Position numbers and translations under genes: made by a program
Notes under the pieces: model-generated
Told to the model about the DNA's origin: nothing
The model's database searches: none
The model's input: the letters and a program-made list of their open reading frames with translations, nothing else
Shown: positions 1-10,349 of the stretch, piece by piece
Numbering within the stretch: the first letter of the stretch is position 1
How the letters are laid out: each line of letters begins with the position of its first letter
From: Rapana venosa
Lineage: Eukaryota; Mollusca; Gastropoda; Neogastropoda; Muricidae
Length of the DNA stretch: 64,000 bases
Assembly: GCA_028751875.1 (NCBI GenBank)
Contig: CM054162.1
Coordinates: forward strand, 143,532 to 207,531
Reading direction: 5' to 3'

Positions 1-60
1 GGTTGATTTGACAAAAGTGATGCTGTAAAAGAGGTGAGAACACAATTAGTGCAATAGCAA

Positions 61-148
61 AATAATTACACCACACACACTTACTCACATACACACACCG
101 CGCGCTTGCACACACACACACACAAAACACACCAAAACCCACAACACA
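61..148. repeat. CA-rich microsatellite
   Basis: Imperfect (CA)n tract with a few interruptions. The open frames across it are low-complexity His/Thr or Cys/Val products of the dinucleotide and are not genes. Confidence 0.9.
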
Positions 149-241
149 CATTATATTTTATATATAATTATTATATATATTATATATATATTTATTTATA
201 TATATATATATTTAGATAGATAGATAGATAGACAGATAGAC

Positions 242-286
<45 letters not shown>

Positions 287-288
287 TA
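149..288. repeat. (TA)n tract followed by (GATA/GACA)n microsatellite
   Basis: TA-rich DNA runs to about 212, then a tetranucleotide array of GATA with a few GACA units continues to about 288. A similar GATA array lies at 10566-10650. Confidence 0.9.
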
Positions 289-319
289 TGTATTTAATGT
301 GGGCATGAGTGTATGATTC

Positions 320-645
320 CTTTACATAGATCACACTCACAAAACCACACACACACACGCGTGCGCGCGCAGGCACACACACATACACACACAGACACAC
401 ACGCACATATACGCACACAAACACACACACGCACACACGCACGCACAAACGAACGGACACACACGTGCACGTATAAAGACACTCATACAAACACGTGCAC
501 GTTTTAAAAGGGACTCATACACACCTTGCACATAAGACATCATACACACACTTGCACACGGGAAATTTATGCGCTCTATCGTGCACGCCACACACCCCAC
601 CACACAAACCCCACCACACCACACACACACACACTCACACTCGGG
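320..645. repeat. Long imperfect CA/CG-containing microsatellite
   Basis: More than 300 bases of CA repeats with CG and TACA interruptions. All overlapping frames are repeat translations. Confidence 0.85.
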
Positions 646-759
646 CTACTCTTCCCGGAGAGAGTGCGTCGCCACAAGAGCTGCGCCACCCATCAATTCT
701 GTTGTTCTGTTCCTGTCTTCAGGTGTATTGTTTCCCTGTTAGAGTGATTTGTTCTACAT

Positions 760-1005
760 ACTTCAGCCAGGGACAACTCTCTTGTTGCCGCGGGTTCTTT
801 TACCCGCGCTAAATAATGTCTTAAACACATGGGACCCCGGTGCATCATCTCATCCGAAAGACAGGCACCCAGACCACTACCGATGGTCTAATGGCGGCGG
901 AAAGAAATGTTGGCACAAACGGGGATCAAACCCCCACACTTCTGACTAGGGCTTTTGCTTTCTGGACAGGCGAGTTACCTCTAGTCCACCCAATCCACGC
1001 CACCC
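760..1005 (-). mobile_element. tRNA-derived SINE, reversed, partial
   Basis: Read on the minus strand, this has a tRNA-like head with a B-box-like block at 922-933, followed by a body that also occurs at 15.0 kb (minus) and 15.7 kb (plus). Shared blocks include the stretch around 853-875, which in reverse complement reads as a TTTCGGATGAGA-type segment, and the ACAACTCT-type block near 770. It is flanked by CA repeats on the right. The family resembles an abundant mollusc SINE, by memory rather than by search. Confidence 0.7.
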
Positions 1006-1050
1006 CCTACCCCACTCACTCACTCACACACACACACACACACCACACCA

Positions 1051-1081
<31 letters not shown>

Positions 1082-1135
1082 TCACTCACTCACTCAATCA
1101 CACACACACAGACACACGCACGCACATTCACTCAA
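1006..1135. repeat. CA/CTCA microsatellite
   Basis: CA repeat with CTCA and CACG units between the SINE and the start of LINE homology. Confidence 0.9.
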
Positions 1136-1139
1136 GACA

Positions 1140-1355
1140 TAGAATCTGAGATAAACTTAAGAAACCACCTGAAAACCCATGGTACACATGAACAATTTAG
1201 GACACAAAGGAATAAAGTGATTTCCATTAAACGCAGATCAAAGCGTAATTACTTTCAACAGTTGTTAATCACCACTAGTGACTCTCGCCAGATTGGGAAA
1301 GCCATCAATACATTATGTAATAAACATGTTTCAAAAAGTCAGCAGTTCATTAAAG

Positions 1356-1370
<15 letters not shown>
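1140..1370 (+). mobile_element. Host LINE, segment 1 (region between endonuclease and RT)
   Basis: The plus-strand translation contains RNKVISIKRRSKRNYF followed by a Gln/Ile-rich stretch ending in AINTLCNKHV. This basic segment, followed by a kAINtL motif, is typical of the linker between the AP-endonuclease and reverse transcriptase of Jockey/CR1-group LINEs. No endonuclease is visible upstream, where microsatellites begin, so the element is 5' truncated or its 5' part was replaced. The segment ends at a (TAA)n tract that marks insertion 1; the host frame resumes near 2110. Confidence 0.7.

Positions 1371-1421
<51 letters not shown>
1371..1421. repeat. (TAA)n microsatellite, LINE 3' tail
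   Basis: About 17 TAA units directly follow the 3' end of the minus-strand LINE fragment, so the tract is best read as its expanded tail. Confidence 0.85.
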
Positions 1422-1422
<1 letters not shown>

Positions 1423-2070
1423 TATGGAATTTATATAGCGCTGAATCTTGTAAAGTAAACAAATCAAAGCGCATGCATTCAAAACATTCACACGCATGCA
1501 ACCATCCATAAATATCAAGATAAACAAATATCAAATTTAAATACACAACACACTTAGGTGGGGGTGGTGGAGGTGAAGGCAGCTATTGACAAGTAGGAAC
1601 AGACAACAGGGGAAGATCTCAAGTAGAGTATAAGTGCGTTTTGAGGCTAGATTTGAAAAAATCAAAAGAAGGCTTTTGGCGAAGTGGAAGAGGAGGTCGT
1701 TCCATGTGGAGGACCGGAAACAGAGAAAGAGCGACGGCCAACAGTGGTTTGTTTAAATCTGGGTGTTTGAAAGCACAACGTATCTACAGCTGAACGAAGG
1801 GAACGGGATGGAGTGTACAGGTGAAGACAGTTACAGAGATAAGATGGTGCAGATTTGTGGAGACATTTGAAACATAGGGTATTGATCTTATACTCCAGTC
1901 TTTGTGAGACAGGCAGCCAGTAAAGAGATCGCAGAAGAGGAGTGATGTGTTCAGATTTTTTCTTTCTAAGGACCAGTCGAGCTGCAGAGTTTTGTATGCG
2001 TTGAAGGGAGAGGATGGATGATGCCGGCAAACCAGCCAAGAGAGAATTACATATCAGCTGATTAATTAAA
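1371..2070 (-). mobile_element. Insertion 1: 3' fragment of a CR1/L2-like LINE
   Basis: On the minus strand, about 130 residues match the C-terminal part of CR1/L2-type LINE ORF2. Visible motifs are [49 protein letters not shown] and GRRSFSVSGP. The fragment is 5' truncated just before NSLLAGLP and ends in a 3' region with a GCGCTATATAAA-type block, then a (TTA)n tail read as (TAA)n at 1371-1420 on the plus strand. The same family recurs at 6280-7984, and its 3' end alone at 24690-24766. A late frameshift disrupts the usual end of the ORF. Confidence 0.85.
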
Positions 2071-2099
2071 CAGCCATTTTTCAAATGTAGCAAATAAAG

Positions 2100-2469
2100 T
2101 TAATACATGCGACAAGTCAAGCGAAAGTTATCTTCATTACCTACAACAATATATTAACTCAAAATATATTAACTTTCCATTTAATCTCCAGCCAATGACA
2201 ATCTTTGACGTATTAGAAAGCATAAAAATGCAAACGAATTCTAGAACACGTGATCTAGATGCTCGGATTATAAAACTCGCTACTCCGGTTATTGTTGAAA
2301 CACTGACATATCTATACAACTTGTGTATTGAGAAAAGGTGTTTTCCTCTCAAGTTTAAAAAGGCAAAAGTTATACCTGTCCATAAATCAGGTGACTGCTC
2401 CTCTCCTTCAAATTACAAGCCAATTTCAATTCTCTCTGTACTATCTAAACCCAATGAAAAACACATACA
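2100..2469 (+). mobile_element. Host LINE, segment 2 (start of reverse transcriptase)
   Basis: An open plus-strand frame shows DLDARIIKLATPVIVETLTYLYNLC, then KKAKVIPVHKSGDCSSPSNY and KPISILSVLSK. These are the first conserved RT blocks of Jockey/CR1-group LINEs (the xVIPIxKxGD and NYRPISIL motifs). The frame stays open to the insertion point of the RTE element at 2461-2469. The same family, on the opposite strand, is at 42.31-43.77 kb. Confidence 0.85.
2461..2469. repeat. Target-site duplication, left copy (ACACATACA)
   Basis: Nine bases identical to 5691-5699 on the other side of the RTE element. Confidence 0.85.
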
Positions 2470-5400
2470 TCATCATCATCATCATCATCAGACCCGTGAC
2501 CTTGGCGGTCGTGGGGGAGACACGAAAGACGATGCCGTGGTAAGCCTCCTCCATCCATCTCGGTCCTCGGCTCTGCGCAGTAGTGCCGAGTCATTCATCC
2601 TGGTCCATTCCCTGATGTTGTCCATCCATGACTTGTTCTGTCTTCCCCTCTTTCTGCAACCTTCGAGTGTTCCCTGCAGTACTGTTTTTGGCAGAGTGTT
2701 GTGGCGGGTGACGTGGCCAAACCATGTCAGCTTTTTCTTCTTGACGATGGTGAGAAGGGGTTCCTGTGGACCTGCCAGCCGTGTTATTTGACTCTTGACA
2801 AATTCATTGGTCTTTCGTTCTCTCCAGGATATGCCCAGTAGTTTTCTATGGGATTTTGTTTCAAATGACTCGATTCGCTTTGCTGTTTCAGCAGTCAATG
2901 TCCAGGTTTCACTTCCGTACAGCAGCATAGTCTGAATTAGGGCTTTGTAGAGTTTTAGTTTGATTGGGAAACTGATCTCTTTACTTTTCCACATGGTGGT
3001 GAGTTTTGTCATGGAAGATGTTGCCATGGCTATTCTGACTTTGATTTCTGTCGTCGATCTCCCGTCCTTTGTGAGTGTAGTGCCAAGGTATTTAAAAGCG
3101 TCTACCTCCTCCAGTTGTTGGCCGTTCATGTAAATTTTATCAGTGGCGTTGCTCGTGCTGTTCACAAGTACTTTACTTTTCTCCGAGCTCACCTCCATCC
3201 CATATGCTCCAGCTCTGTTCTCAAGTCTGGTCGTAAGATCTTGCAGCTCTGTTTTACTTCCGCCCATGAGGTCAATGTCATCGGCAAACCGCAAGTTGTT
3301 GAGGGGTCTGCCACCAATGGAGATGGTAGAGTGGAAGTCATGGAGGGTCTCTCTCATAATGTTTTCCAAGAACAGATTAAACAGGACTGGGAGATAACAG
3401 GCATCCTTGTCGGACCCCAACTGTGGTTTTGAAGTAGTCTCCGACCTGATTGTTCAGAAGGACTGCACTGCTTGCGGTGTTGTATAGTGCTTGAATGGTT
3501 TGCACTAGTCCTTCTTCAATGCCAAACCTGAGGACCTGCCACAGGCCTTCGTGCCATACTCTGTCGAAAGCCTTCTTGAAGTCGATGAAATTGTGGAACA
3601 GGTCTCTCTGATGTTGAAGATGTTTTTCCATCAGGATGTGGCAGTAAAAATCTGTTGATTGTGCTCCTGCCTGCCCTAAACCCAGCTTGTTCCTCTGCAA
3701 GGTTGTTCTTCTGCTCCTTCTTGAGTCGATTCAAAAATAACTTTGAGCATGACTTGCTGGTGTGGCTGATGAGGGCTGATTGTTCTATAGTTTTGGCATT
3801 GGCGTAAATTCCCTTCTTGGGCAGGGGTCTGATGAGCGATTGTGTCCATTCTGTTGGCCACTGTTTTGTCTCCCAATCTTCTGACAGATAGCTGTAACAT
3901 GTGTGATGACTGTTTCGCCACCATGCTTGAGCAGCTCTGCTGGTATGTTGTCTGCTCCTGGGGACTTTCTACTGGTAAGCTGCGGATGGCTTCTTCACTT
4001 CTTCCCTCAGTATAGGTAATGGCGGAGGGTGTCCTTGATGTTGCTGCTTTCCTCTATTATGCTCGTGTCAGGTTGGATTGGGTAGTTGTCATGTTCTTGA
4101 CAATACTCAGACCACCTGTTCAATGCAGCTGAGCTTGTGTGGGAGGTTTCCGGAGCTGTCTTCAATGACTGATGATTTGGTTTGAAGTGGTTTTGTGAGT
4201 TTCTTCAGGGTGTCGGATGCCTTTTTACTGTTGCCCACTTTCATGCTTTTTTCGATCTCATCACATTGATCACTGATCCACTTCTCTCTGGCCTTTAACA
4301 TTGACTTCTTCACAAGATTGTTGGCCTCCCAGTATTCTTTAGGGTTGGAAGACCTGGTTGGTTTCAGTGCTCTTCTTGTATCGCAGAGGTTTAAGATGTC
4401 ATTGGAAGCCCATGGCTGGTGTTTATTCCTCTGACGACCGAGTACCTCCTCTGCTGTTTCTCGGACTGCCGCATTAAAGTTGTTGGTGAGGTCATTGATG
4501 TCATTGTCCAGGAGGGTTAATGCCGCAAAACGTCCGCCAAGCTTAGCTTGGAAGATCTCCTCGACATCTTGATCTTTCAGTTTGTCCACGTCAAATTTGA
4601 TTCGTTGGGTTTGCATGCTGTTGTTTTTCTTCAGCTTCATTTTGAATACAGCAGCACAAGGTTGTGGTCGCTGCCTATGTCAGCTCCAGGGTATGTTCTT
4701 GTTCTGGCTCTGTTGATGCTGGATTTGAAGCGCCGTGGTGTTAAGATAAAATCTATTTGGTTATGGATCTGCCGTTTGGCGCATGCAGGTTATCCTCCTT
4801 GACTGCTTGTGGGATAGAGGGTATTGGCAATGGTAAGTCTGTGGGTGCAGGCAAACACCAGCAGACGTAGTCCCTGTCGTTGGTCTCTCCAGTTTCCAAC
4901 TGACCAACTGTTCGGCCATTGGTTGTAAGAGTCAGGACCTACTTTGGCGTTAAAATCCCCTTGGATGATGATGATGATGTCCTTCTTGGGTATTTTCATA
5001 TGGTCTCTTCCAGATCTTCGTAAAATTCTTCTACTTCTTCATCTGCATGGTCAGATGATGTGCATAGATTTGTTGATGGTGATGTTCTTGGGCTTGGCCG
5101 ACACCCGGATGCTGATAATCTGCTGGAAGCCGGTGTACAGTGATATGCACCCACTACTTCCTTTCTGACAATAAATGCACTCCATGTTGGTGATGTTTCT
5201 CTTGGCCACTGTACCAGATCTTGTTGCCTTCTTCAGTCAAGTCTCACCAAATCCTGTCCATCTCACTTTCCTAGTCCAATAATGTCCCATTTATAGCGGC
5301 TAAACTCATACTCTAGTTCTTGATTTTTCCGCACTGGTAGAGTGTCGGACGTTCCATGTACCAATGGTGATTTGTTCTCTAGGGAGCTTAAGAAATGCTT

Positions 5401-5690
5401 TAACTCCAGTAGCTGACTTGTCACTTCCACCCTGGTGTTGATCAATGGAAAGCACGGTCATTGGTAACCTGGACCTCGACCAATCCGGTATCATATTGGC
5501 TTTGCATTTGTCTTTCATGTTTTTTCTGTGGGCTTAGGATATTCCTTGGTGGCGCCAATCTCCTCTCCAAGTCTCCATTTGTTTTGGGTTTTTTTTTAAT
5601 TGGGGTTTCCTCCCCCACATGCGACAGGTTGTACTGGGTTACATGGATACCAGTAGCAGTAACAGAGAACTTCTCTGACTGACCTGACTG
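2470..5690 (-). mobile_element. Insertion 2: nearly full-length RTE-clade LINE
   Basis: On the minus strand the order is an AP-endonuclease, a linker and a reverse transcriptase with an RTE-type C-terminus. The endonuclease starts with TIGTWNVR near 5360 and has GDFNAKVG near 4945. The linker has QPWASNDILNLCDTRR near 4400. The RT has NFIDFKKAFDRVWH near 3575, VGVRQGCLLSP near 3400 and FADDIDLMGG with FADD at 3277-3288. The C-terminus has YGSETWTL, KLTWFGHVTRH and GRQNKSWMDNI. Several frameshifts (near 3400, 3700, 4000-4100 and 5000-5260) make it inactive as read. The 3' tail is a short (ATG)n-type run, seen as CATCATCAT at 2466-2489, typical of RTE. A 9-base target-site duplication flanks it. 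Confidence 0.92.
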
Positions 5691-5699
5691 ACACATACA
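5691..5699. repeat. Target-site duplication, right copy (ACACATACA)
   Basis: Matches 2461-2469 exactly. With one copy removed, the host LINE frame reads through without a stop into the RT segment that follows. Confidence 0.85.
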
Positions 5700-6279
5700 A
5701 ACATCCCTAAATTCTTACTTTATAACAAACAGTCTATTGCACGAGGATCAATCAGGGTTTCGTAAAAACTATTCCTGTCACACTGCTCAAACTCAGCTCA
5801 CTGACAGCCTCCTACACAATATAAATGACAATAAGTTTACTGACCTCCTTTTTATTGACTTTGAAAAAGCATTTGATGTGATCAACCACTCTTTGTTATT
5901 GCGTAAATTAGAATTGTAGAAACTGCCAACTGAAGTTATACAACTGCTAGAAAATTTTCTGTCTAATAGGCAGCAGCTTGTATCTGTAAATAATCAAGCA
6001 TCAGAACTACTACCCATTAGATATGGGGTACCACAAGGCTCAGTATTGGGACCACTCTTGTTTTCAGTCTATGTAAATGATTTACCCTGGGGGTTTTTAA
6101 TGTGACTGTAAAATGTTTGCTGACGATACCACTCTCTTTTGTAGTGATTCAGACTCCAGCAGATTAACTCGCAAACTTCAATACAGTATTGACAGATTGA
6201 TTTGGACTCAATTAAACCACATGTCCTTAAATGCACAAAAAACAAGGTGTATGTACGTATCAGCAAGACAGAAAATGCC
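5691..6279 (+). mobile_element. Host LINE, segment 3 (RT core)
   Basis: The frame resumes with HEDQSGFRKNYSCHTA, then [35 protein letters not shown] and MFADDTTLF. The FADD catalytic box is at 6116-6127. These are the central RT blocks of a Jockey/CR1-group LINE. One in-frame stop (near 5919) and a frameshift near 6100 break the frame. The segment ends in SARQKMP at an (AAT/AAG)n tract, the tail of insertion 3. Confidence 0.9.
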
Positions 6280-6282
6280 AAA

Positions 6283-6392
6283 TAATAATAATAAGAAGAA
6301 GAAGAAGAAGAAGAAGATGAAGAGAAGAAGAAGAAGAAGAAGAAGAAGAAGAAGAAGAGAGAAGAAGAAGAAGAAGAATAGTAATAATAAAC
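6283..6392. repeat. (AAG)n/(AAT)n microsatellite, LINE tail
   Basis: Mixed trinucleotide run at the 3' end of insertion 3. It parallels the pure (TAA)n tail of insertion 1. Confidence 0.85.
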
Positions 6393-6511
6393 AGAATTTA
6401 TATAGCGCTATATCTAGCAGAGACAAATCAAAGCGCTTGCACTCAACTCATTCTTACACAGTCACTCACACCATTAACAAGTAATAGTTCCATCAAGTCC
6501 AAATGTGCACG

Positions 6512-6512
<1 letters not shown>

Positions 6513-6557
<45 letters not shown>
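6513..6557. repeat. (CA)n microsatellite inside the LINE 3' region
   Basis: About 22 CA units within the 3' untranslated part of insertion 3. Confidence 0.9.
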
Positions 6558-6560
<3 letters not shown>

Positions 6561-7984
6561 GTCACACACCCTGGCATGGCAATAGAATCTTGGCTGTTGA
6601 AGGCAGGGAAAAACTATGAGGTGAAGCAGGAGAGGAAAATCTTAGGTTTGAAATAAATAATTATGTCTTGAGATTGGATTTAAAAGTGTCATAATAAGGC
6701 TTTTGGCGAAGAGAGAGAGGGAGATCATTCCACATCAATGGACCAGAAATTGAGAAAGAGCGACGGCCGATGGTGGATTGGTTGAATCTAGGTATTCGTA
6801 AGGACAAGGTATCTGCAGCAGAGCGGAGAGAACGAGAAGGAGTGTACAAGTGAAGACATTCACAGAGGTAGGCGGGTCCTGTTTTGTGGAGACATTTGTA
6901 ACAGAGGGTACTGATCTTATAGTTTACTCTCTGTGGCACAGGCAGCCAGTGGAGAGATTGCAAGAGAGGGGTAATATGCTCAGATTTTTTCTTTCTGAGG
7001 ATTAGACGAGCTGCAGAGTTTTGTATACGTTGAAGGGATTGGATTGATGATGCTGGCAGACCAGCCAACAGAGAATTGCAATAGTCCACACGTGAAAGAA
7101 TGAGAGACGCAACAAGTTTGGATGTTGCATCTGTGGACAGGTAGTTTCAAATTGCACTAATACGCCGTAATTGATAGTAGCAGGACTGGCAGGTCTGGGT
7201 GATGAATTTTTGCATAGAGAGTGTGTTGTCAATAATGACCCCTAGATACTTCACAGCAGTGGATAAAGGGACTAATGCATTGCCAAGTTGTATTTAGTTG
7301 TATTTCTGCATTTAGCTGTAATTTGTTCTGTATCATCCAATTTTGGATATCTTGAAAGCAGTGGGCCATATTTGTAAAGAGAGAAGGCAGATTTTCAGGA
7401 GTGTTGCTGCTTAGAATCTGAGAGTCATCTGCATAAAAATGATGATTGATCTGATGGCGGTTAATTATATGTGACAGTGGAGCAGTGTAGAGGGTGAAAA
7501 GAACAGGGCCCAGAACAGATCCCTGTGGAACTCCACATTCTTATCTGGCAGGTACTGACTGAATCTTGTTTACTGTGACTGTCTTGAATCGGTCAGTAAG
7601 GTATGAACTAAACCAGGTGAGGGCTGTACCAGTAACACCAAATGTTTTTTGAAGACGGGAGAGAAGAATAGAGTGGTCGATAGTGTCAAAGGCTGCAGAT
7701 AAGTCGAGTAGAGTAAGAAGAGATATTTTCCCTGAGTCAGAAGCGAGTAGAAGTGTGTTTAAGGTGTGGGCAAGGGTAGTTTCAGTGCTATGGTTGACGC
7801 GATAGGCAGACTGAAACGCAGGAAGGAGACTGTTGGAGAGAAGGTTGTGTTTGAGCTGTTTTAGAACTACTCGTACAAGGACTTTAGAGATAAAAAGGTA
7901 GGTTGGAAACAGGTCTGTAGTTCGTCAGAATGTTGGGATCAAGGTCATGCTTTTTGAGTAGAGGTGTGACTGATAGGAATGATA

Positions 7985-8635
7985 GGGTTCAACCTCTGTT
8001 ATTGGATAACGGAATAGTTGAAGAAGTTGACTCATAAAATATTAGGTGTTACCATTGACAAAAATATGACTTGGACTGATCACATAATGTGACTAGATAA
8101 ACGCCTAGCTCACAGGCTACTTCAATTATCCAAAATAAAACACTTTCCAAGTAATCATTCTCGAAAACTATTTTTTTGTGGTCACATCCTAACCATCACT
8201 GACTATGCGTCAACTATTTGGGATACCTGCAGTGGAACGAACTTGAAATTCATTCATCGTTTATATAAAAGAGCAGTAAAACTTGTATTGTTAAAAACAA
8301 GCACCCTGACAATTGAGGATTATAAACAAATAAATGTCCTGACATTTCGAAACCAACTTTTATTCAATAAAACTGTGTTTATGCAAAAAGTTGTTAATCA
8401 AAATGCACCTCCGAAGATTACCAAAGCTTTCAAAGTTAACCAACATAGACACAACCGTTTGCTAACATTTCCAAGACCCAGAAATAACCTATATAAATCG
8501 AGCCTCTTGTATTCAGGCAGTGACCTATGGAATAAACTTCTCAAAAATTTGAAATGTATTAAAAGCAAAAATCAGTATAAAACACATCTAAAAAGATATT
8601 TCATGAATAAAAGTACAGAACGCGACTTGTAAACT
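7985..8635 (+). mobile_element. Host LINE, segment 4 (C-terminal domain, stop at 8632)
   Basis: After insertion 3 the host resumes with QPLLLDNGIVEEV and KILGVTIDKNMTW. It continues with KIKHFPSNHSRKLFF, ITDYASTIWDTCSGTN and a 129-residue open frame from 8243 to 8632 holding HRLYKRAVKLVLLK and LLYSGSDLWNKLL. This is the usual C-terminal region of the Jockey/CR1-type LINE seen in segments 1-3. Two stops lie before 8243. No RNase H motif is visible. Confidence 0.88.
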
Positions 8636-9795
8636 TAAGAGAGTGATCTAAGTGTCACTGACGTTATTCTTGTCATTAAAATCAGATATGACCCAAGTTT
8701 TCATATTCATATAGAGTACATGTGTAAGCATTGATCTATAGGGGTTGATATGATATCACCCCAACACGCTCTGAATCTGGTGTGTGGTGTGTGTGTGGTG
8801 TGTGTGTGTGTGGTGTGGGGTGTGTGTGTGTACAAGTGTGTGAGGGGCTTGTGTGTTGTGTAATTGGTTGGGTTTTTTGGTTTTTTACTTTCTTTGCTGT
8901 TTTGGCCTTTTTACGTTTTTTGTGTTAGACAAAAATATGCTGATTTATTTAATTTTGTGCTTTTTATAGTTTTCTTTTCATTGTATTAGATGAGCTAAAT
9001 TGTTATTGTGGGGTTTAGTACTGCTGGGTGGGTTTACATTCCCTGTTTGTTCTTTGAGGGAAAGGGAATAACGTTGTTTTCCCTCAAATCAAAAAGCACA
9101 TGTACATGCGTGTATATGACCAGGGGAAAGGGAGGGAATGGATGTCTTTGTTATATTTCTTTGCTCTGAATCCAATGGCTGTGGGTTATTCTTGTTTTCC
9201 TTATATATGAGTATATTAATATGTGGTGAAGGGGATATGGGTGAGGATGTGTATGTGTATGTATGTGTATGTGTATGTAAGTGTTTAAATGATACATCAG
9301 TTTCCTCTGTTATGTCCATTTGGTTGTTGTTGTTGTTGGTATTGTTGGTTGGGGGGGGGGGGTCTGGTTTTTTTTGCTTTTTTGTTTGTTTTGGGTTTAG
9401 GGTGGTTTTCTTGGGGGGGGGGAGGGGTATTTGGACTCTTTTCTCATCTTTTGTTAGTTCTACATTGTTCTTCATTTGTCTTGGCTGTTATTCTTGTCCT
9501 TTGTTAGTTATTGTCGCTGTTGTTGTTGTGTACGTATGTTTGTGCTGTTTGATTGTTTATTTCCCTTTTTGTGGTTGTTCTTGTTGATTATCTTTTTTGT
9601 TGTTTTATTCAGTTGTTTTGTATGGTTGAAGGTTTGTGTGTATATGTGTGTGAGGGTGTGGGAGGAGGAGCAATTGGTGTGAGTTTTTTTGTTTTTTTTT
9701 TTATTTTTTTTTTTTTTGTTTTTTTTGGTTTTGGTTTTTTCTTTGTTGCTTGTTTGTTTGTATTATGACGGATATTTTTTCAAGATTTTTGAATT

Positions 9796-9807
9796 ATTTG
9801 AATTGTA
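9796..9807. repeat. Target-site duplication of the SINE, left copy
   Basis: ATTTGAATTGTA, identical over 12 bases to 10089-10100. Confidence 0.9.
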
Positions 9808-10088
9808 AGGAGTCCCATAACCTATAAGGTCGTAGGGGAGCGAGGTGTCAGAGACCTCACTTCTCTAGGGCCAGCATATTGAGGGCGGCGCCCATCTCCT
9901 CTCCCTCGCTGCTTTTACTTCCCTGACCCTAAAGAGGCAGGTACCCATTTACAGCTGGGTGAACTGGGGGAACAGTACTGAAGCCAAGGCGCGCAAACGG
10001 TCACCTATCCAACTGGTAACCACGTCGACGCTGCTTAACTTGGCTGGGGGAAAGCGAGTGCTCCGACCACTGAGCTATCCGTCCCCTA
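9808..10088 (-). mobile_element. Chimeric tRNA/5S-rRNA-headed SINE, complete
   Basis: Read on the minus strand, it begins with a tRNA-like segment whose A box is TAGCTCAGTGG (10067-10077). It then runs into a 5S-rRNA-like segment. The 5S A-box counterpart AAGTTAAGCAGCGTC is at 10027-10041 (13 of 15 match the vertebrate 5S box). The C-box counterpart TTGGATAGGTGACCG is within 9995-10012. The spacing between the two boxes is 14 bases, against 15 in human 5S rRNA. A unique body follows to 9808. A perfect 12-base target-site duplication defines both ends. A second copy, cut on its 3' side by an assembly gap, is at 48047-48252. It is likely transcribed by RNA polymerase III when active. Confidence 0.88.
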
Positions 10089-10100
10089 ATTTGAATTGTA
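10089..10100. repeat. Target-site duplication of the SINE, right copy
   Basis: ATTTGAATTGTA, identical to 9796-9807. Confidence 0.9.
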
Positions 10101-10349
10101 TGGTTTAATATTTTTGGGTTTTTTTGTTTTGTTTTTAATTCCATATATGCATATGTTATTGTCTTTTCTTGTTTGATTTGTATAGTTTACTATAGATTAG
10201 GTTTTTTATTCTTGTCTGCATATACATTATCTTTTTTCTCGCTTTTTTTTTCTTTAGACAGATGGCTTGATGAAAAAAAAGCAATGCACTGCTTATTCAA
10301 TGTTACCATCTGAAAATAAAAGTTTGACTGACCTGACTTGACTTGACTT

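Larger units (their letters stand above)
6280..7984 (-). mobile_element. Insertion 3: 5'-truncated CR1/L2-like LINE
   Basis: Minus-strand RT blocks are present: a TNYRPV-like start near 7925 (frameshifted), LLPAFQSAYRVNHSTETTLA near 7810, LLDLSAAFDTIDHSILLSRL near 7690, [15 protein letters not shown] near 7520 and FYADDSQI with YADD at 7424-7435. The C-terminus at 6661-7089 has [30 protein letters not shown] and [11 protein letters not shown]. The 3' region carries the same GCGCTATATAAA-type block as insertion 1, then a tail of TTC/TTA repeats (6283-6390 on the plus strand). Both insertions share family and orientation but are truncated at different points. Confidence 0.9.
8636..10343 (+). 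mobile_element. Probable 3' untranslated region of the host LINE, T/G-rich
   Basis: This follows the host ORF stop. It holds GT repeats (8777-8835 and 9240-9290), G/T-rich low-complexity DNA (9330-9780) and a SINE (9808-10088). It ends with a stem-loop-like segment (10258-10308; GATGGCTTGAT pairs loosely with TGTTACCATC around an AGCAATG/CACTGCT core), AATAAAAG and a run of TGACT-type repeats at 10322-10345. Such ends are common in this kind of LINE, so I assign it to the host, but the link through low-complexity DNA is inference. The frames here are repeat translations. Confidence 0.5.

Noticed and set aside
212..645. Open frames rich in Cys/Val or His/Thr
   Set aside because: Both strands are CA/TG microsatellite; any frame is open and the product is compositional.
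2195..2791. 198-codon plus-strand frame as one protein
   Set aside because: Only the first part is LINE RT; past 2469 it reads antisense through the RTE insertion.
9808..10088. A functional tRNA gene, given the TAGCTCAGTGG box
   Set aside because: There is no B box, anticodon arm or acceptor pairing; the 5S-like blocks and target-site duplication show a SINE.
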